NCBI GenBank assembly: GCA_937960755.1
Contig: CALGOL010000605.1
Coordinates: 1-15,609, forward strand
Length of the DNA stretch: 15,609 nucleotides
Direction: 5' to 3'
Source of the DNA: an uncultured Azospirillum sp.
GTDB lineage: Bacteria; Pseudomonadota; Alphaproteobacteria; Azospirillales; Azospirillaceae
The stretch's first letter is position 1. Each line of letters begins with the position of its first letter. Of the stretch, positions 13,942 through 15,609 are shown in pieces. The notes under the pieces were generated by a model. It saw only the letters and a list, made by a program, of their open reading frames with translations. It did no database searches and was not told the DNA's origin. Made by a program: the position numbers and the translations under genes.

Positions 13942-14649
13942 ATGATCTTGAGCTCCGGCGCCCTTGACACCGTTATGACACCCATCCACCGGGCCGGCTG
14001 GCCCTTCATCGCCGTATTCGCCATCGTCGCGGCGCTGCTGGGATTGCTGGTCGCCGCCCCTTTGGGTTGGCTGGGACTGGTGGCCACCGCATGGTGCGTG
14101 TACTTTTTCCGTGATCCCGAACGGGTGACGCCCACGCGCGACGGCCTGATCGTCAGCCCGGCGGACGGCCGCGTCATCCTGATCGAACCGGCGCCGCCGC
14201 CCGCCGAGTTGCAGATGGGCGACAAGCCGGTGACGCGAATCAGCGTCTTCCTCAACGTCTTTAATGTCCACGTCAACCGGGTTCCGGCGGACGGCGTGAC
14301 CGTTCGCGCCGAGTATCAGCCGGGCTCTTTCCTCAACGCCGCGGCGGAAAAGGCCAGCGTCGAGAATGAGCGCATGGCGATTCGCCACCGCCTGCCGGAC
14401 GGCCGGGAAATGGCCTACGTGCAGATCGCCGGTTTGGTGGCGCGGCGCATCATCTGCCATCTCAAGCCCGATCAGCGGGTGAAGGCGGGCGAACGTTTCG
14501 GCCTGATCCGTTTCGGCAGCCGCACCGACATCTATCTGCCGGAAGGCGTTGCGCCCCTGGTGTGCGTCGGCCAGACGATGATCGGCGGCGAAACCGTGCT
14601 GGCCGACCTCAACAGCCGGGAAGCGGCGCGCGACGGGGATTATCGGTGA
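13942..14649 (+). CDS. psd: Phosphatidylserine decarboxylase proenzyme (short, PSD-A type)
   Basis: Pyruvoyl enzyme that converts phosphatidylserine to phosphatidylethanolamine at the inner membrane. With ATG 13942 it has 235 residues, typical of the short form. A hydrophobic N-terminal region near 16-52 (WPFIAVFAIVAALLGLLVAA and a second segment) anchors it. The sequence then has FFRDPERVTP, SPADGRV and VFNVHVNRVPADG. Self-cleavage should occur before S193 in RFGSRTDIYLP, where Ser becomes the pyruvoyl group. The start is ambiguous: GAGGA (13936-13940) is only 1 nt before ATG 13942 but 7 nt before TTG 13948; ATG 13975 also keeps all conserved parts. The stop overlaps the pssA start by 4 nt. 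Confidence 0.95.
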   Translation: MILSSGALDTVMTPIHRAGWPFIAVFAIVAALLGLLVAAPLGWLGLVATAWCVYFFRDPERVTPTRDGLIVSPADGRVILIEPAPPPAELQMGDKPVTRISVFLNVFNVHVNRVPADGVTVRAEYQPGSFLNAAAEKASVENERMAIRHRLPDGREMAYVQIAGLVARRIICHLKPDQRVKAGERFGLIRFGSRTDIYLPEGVAPLVCVGQTMIGGETVLADLNSREAARDGDYR

Positions 14650-15560
14650 GCGAGCCCGACGACGAGCAGGCGCCGGAACGCCGCAAGAGCCTACGGCCGC
14701 GGATCTTCCGGCGCGGCGAAATGCGCGCCCGCCGTCCGCGCCGTCCGTTGCCGCGACTGCGCGGCTTGCCGTTGCAACGGCTGATCCCCAACGCCATGAC
14801 CGTGCTGGCGCTGTGCGCCGGCTTGACCAGCATTCGCTTTGCGCTGCAAGAACGCTGGGAGCAGGCGGTGGTGGCGATTCTGGTGGCGGCGGTGCTGGAC
14901 GGGTTGGACGGCCGCGTCGCGCGTTTGCTGAATGCGCAAAGCCGCTTTGGCGAGGAGCTGGACAGTCTGGCCGACGCCATCAATTTCGGCGTCGCGCCCG
15001 CCCTGTTGCTGTATCTGTGGTCGCTGGGGCAGGCCGGGATGCTGGGATGGATCGCCGCGCTGGCGCTGGCGGTGTGTTGCGTGTTGCGGCTGGCGCGTTT
15101 TAACGCCGGGCTGGGCGCCGCCGACAAGCCGCCATGGGCGTTTAACTATTTCACCGGCGTGCCGGCCCCGGCGGGCGCCGGTTTGGCCTTGCTGCCCATC
15201 GCCATGGGGTTTGAGCTGGGCGGCGTCGTGCCGGGCCACCCTTATCTGGTGGCGTTGTGGTCGCTGGTGGTGGCCGGGCTGATGATTAGCGCCTTGCCGA
15301 CGTTCTCGTTCAAGCGGTTGCGGGTGCCGGCGCATCTGGCGGTTCCCGGACTGGTCGGGGTTGGCGCGACCGCTGCGGCCCTGGTGGTGCAGCCGTGGTG
15401 GACGCTGACCGCGCTGGGCGTCGCCTATGTCGCGGCCATCGTCTTGTCGGTGCGGCAGTATCAGCGCTTGGCGGCGGCGGCGGCGCAGATGCAGGAAACG
15501 CAGGCGGCGGAAGCGGCGCTGAATCCTGGCGATCAACCGCCCGCCGCGTCGGCGCCGTGA
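14646..15560 (+). CDS. pssA: CDP-diacylglycerol-serine O-phosphatidyltransferase (type II)
   Basis: Transfers the phosphatidyl group from CDP-diacylglycerol to serine, giving the substrate of Psd. The CDP-alcohol phosphatidyltransferase signature DGxxARx8GxxxDxxxD is complete: D88-G89, A92-R93, G102, D106, D110. Six to eight hydrophobic segments follow or surround it. The N-terminus (about 40 residues, rich in Arg and Pro) and the C-terminal Ala/Gln tail are longer than in compact relatives, giving 304 residues. The start is GTG 14646 in a GTGA overlap with the psd stop, with GGGGA at 14635-14639 as ribosome-binding site; ATG 14721 is the alternative. The last codons lie in an inverted repeat close to the contig end, but the CDP-AP domain is complete. 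Confidence 0.95.
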   Translation: MSEPDDEQAPERRKSLRPRIFRRGEMRARRPRRPLPRLRGLPLQRLIPNAMTVLALCAGLTSIRFALQERWEQAVVAILVAAVLDGLDGRVARLLNAQSRFGEELDSLADAINFGVAPALLLYLWSLGQAGMLGWIAALALAVCCVLRLARFNAGLGAADKPPWAFNYFTGVPAPAGAGLALLPIAMGFELGGVVPGHPYLVALWSLVVAGLMISALPTFSFKRLRVPAHLAVPGLVGVGATAAALVVQPWWTLTALGVAYVAAIVLSVRQYQRLAAAAAQMQETQAAEAALNPGDQPPAASAP

Positions 15561-15577
15561 GCGACGGGCGGTTGATC
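15531..15577 (+). repeat. 13-bp perfect inverted repeat at the pssA 3' end, abutting the adapter
   Basis: GATCAACCGCCCG (15531-15543) is the exact reverse complement of CGGGCGGTTGATC (15565-15577), with a 21-nt loop that contains the pssA stop. It could be a transcription terminator whose T-tract was cut off, or a fold-back artefact of library preparation, because the outer edge coincides with the first adapter base. Confidence 0.6.
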
Positions 15578-15609
15578 AGATCGGAAGAGCACACGTCTGA
15601 ACTCCAGTC
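15578..15609 (+). other. Illumina TruSeq adapter contamination
   Basis: The last 32 bases begin AGATCGGAAGAGC and continue as the standard TruSeq read-1 adapter. This is not genomic DNA. It should be trimmed, and the minus-strand frame that starts in it (MCSSDL...) is an artefact. Confidence 0.98.

Noticed and set aside
15310..15594. Minus-strand frame starting MCSSDL at the contig end
   Set aside because: Its start codon and first residues come from adapter sequence, and the rest is antisense to pssA.

Overview
The window is about 15.6 kb of gene-dense, GC-rich DNA (roughly 60% G+C by eye). It most likely comes from an alphaproteobacterium near the Rhodospirillales/Magnetospirillum group. 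This rests on protein character (AHAS large subunit with a GEAS TPP motif, short PSD-A type Psd, YqhA/UPF0114, Chalcone_3-type protein) and on the clustering of miaA, ilvBHC, mreBCD-mrdA and psd-pssA. It is an inference, since no rRNA or tRNA is present. The right end carries Illumina adapter sequence (15578-15609), so this is a raw contig end and real sequence stops at about 15577.

Layout. (1) 2-352: 3' part of miaA. (2) 371-1594: PLP aminotransferase. (3) 1744-4917: ilvB, two small unrecognised genes (orfA, orfB), then ilvH, all on + with tiny gaps or overlaps. The two insertions have visibly lower G+C than ilvB. (4) 5052-6071: ilvC after a 134-nt leader with a stem-loop and a possible promoter, closed by a strong hairpin (6119-6158). 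(5) 6157-7961, minus strand: a secreted chalcone-isomerase-like protein translationally coupled to a GPH/MFS_2 transporter. (6) 8198-8725: YqhA-family membrane protein. (7) 8879-13293: cell-shape cluster mreB, mreC, mreD, mrdA (PBP2), with no rodA following. (8) 13290-13766, minus strand: unrecognised small protein convergent on mrdA, sharing its stop bases. (9) 13942-15560: psd and pssA, overlapping by 4 nt.

How the genes work together. IlvB and IlvH form acetohydroxyacid synthase and IlvC performs the next step of valine, isoleucine and leucine synthesis; the upstream aminotransferase could serve a branched-chain or 2-aminoadipate-type transamination. MreB, MreC, MreD and PBP2 form the core of the elongasome for lateral wall synthesis. 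PssA makes phosphatidylserine from CDP-diacylglycerol, and Psd decarboxylates it to phosphatidylethanolamine.

No gap without a gene exceeds 300 nt. The larger ones are 1595-1743 (ilvB leader), 4918-5051 (ilvC leader), 7962-8197 (divergent promoter region), 8726-8878 (mreB upstream), 9920-10029 (mreB-mreC hairpin) and 13767-13941 (divergent region where I see no convincing promoter). I see no CRISPR array, IS element, tRNA or rRNA. The best candidate for something undescribed is the orfA/orfB pair spliced into the ilvBH operon.
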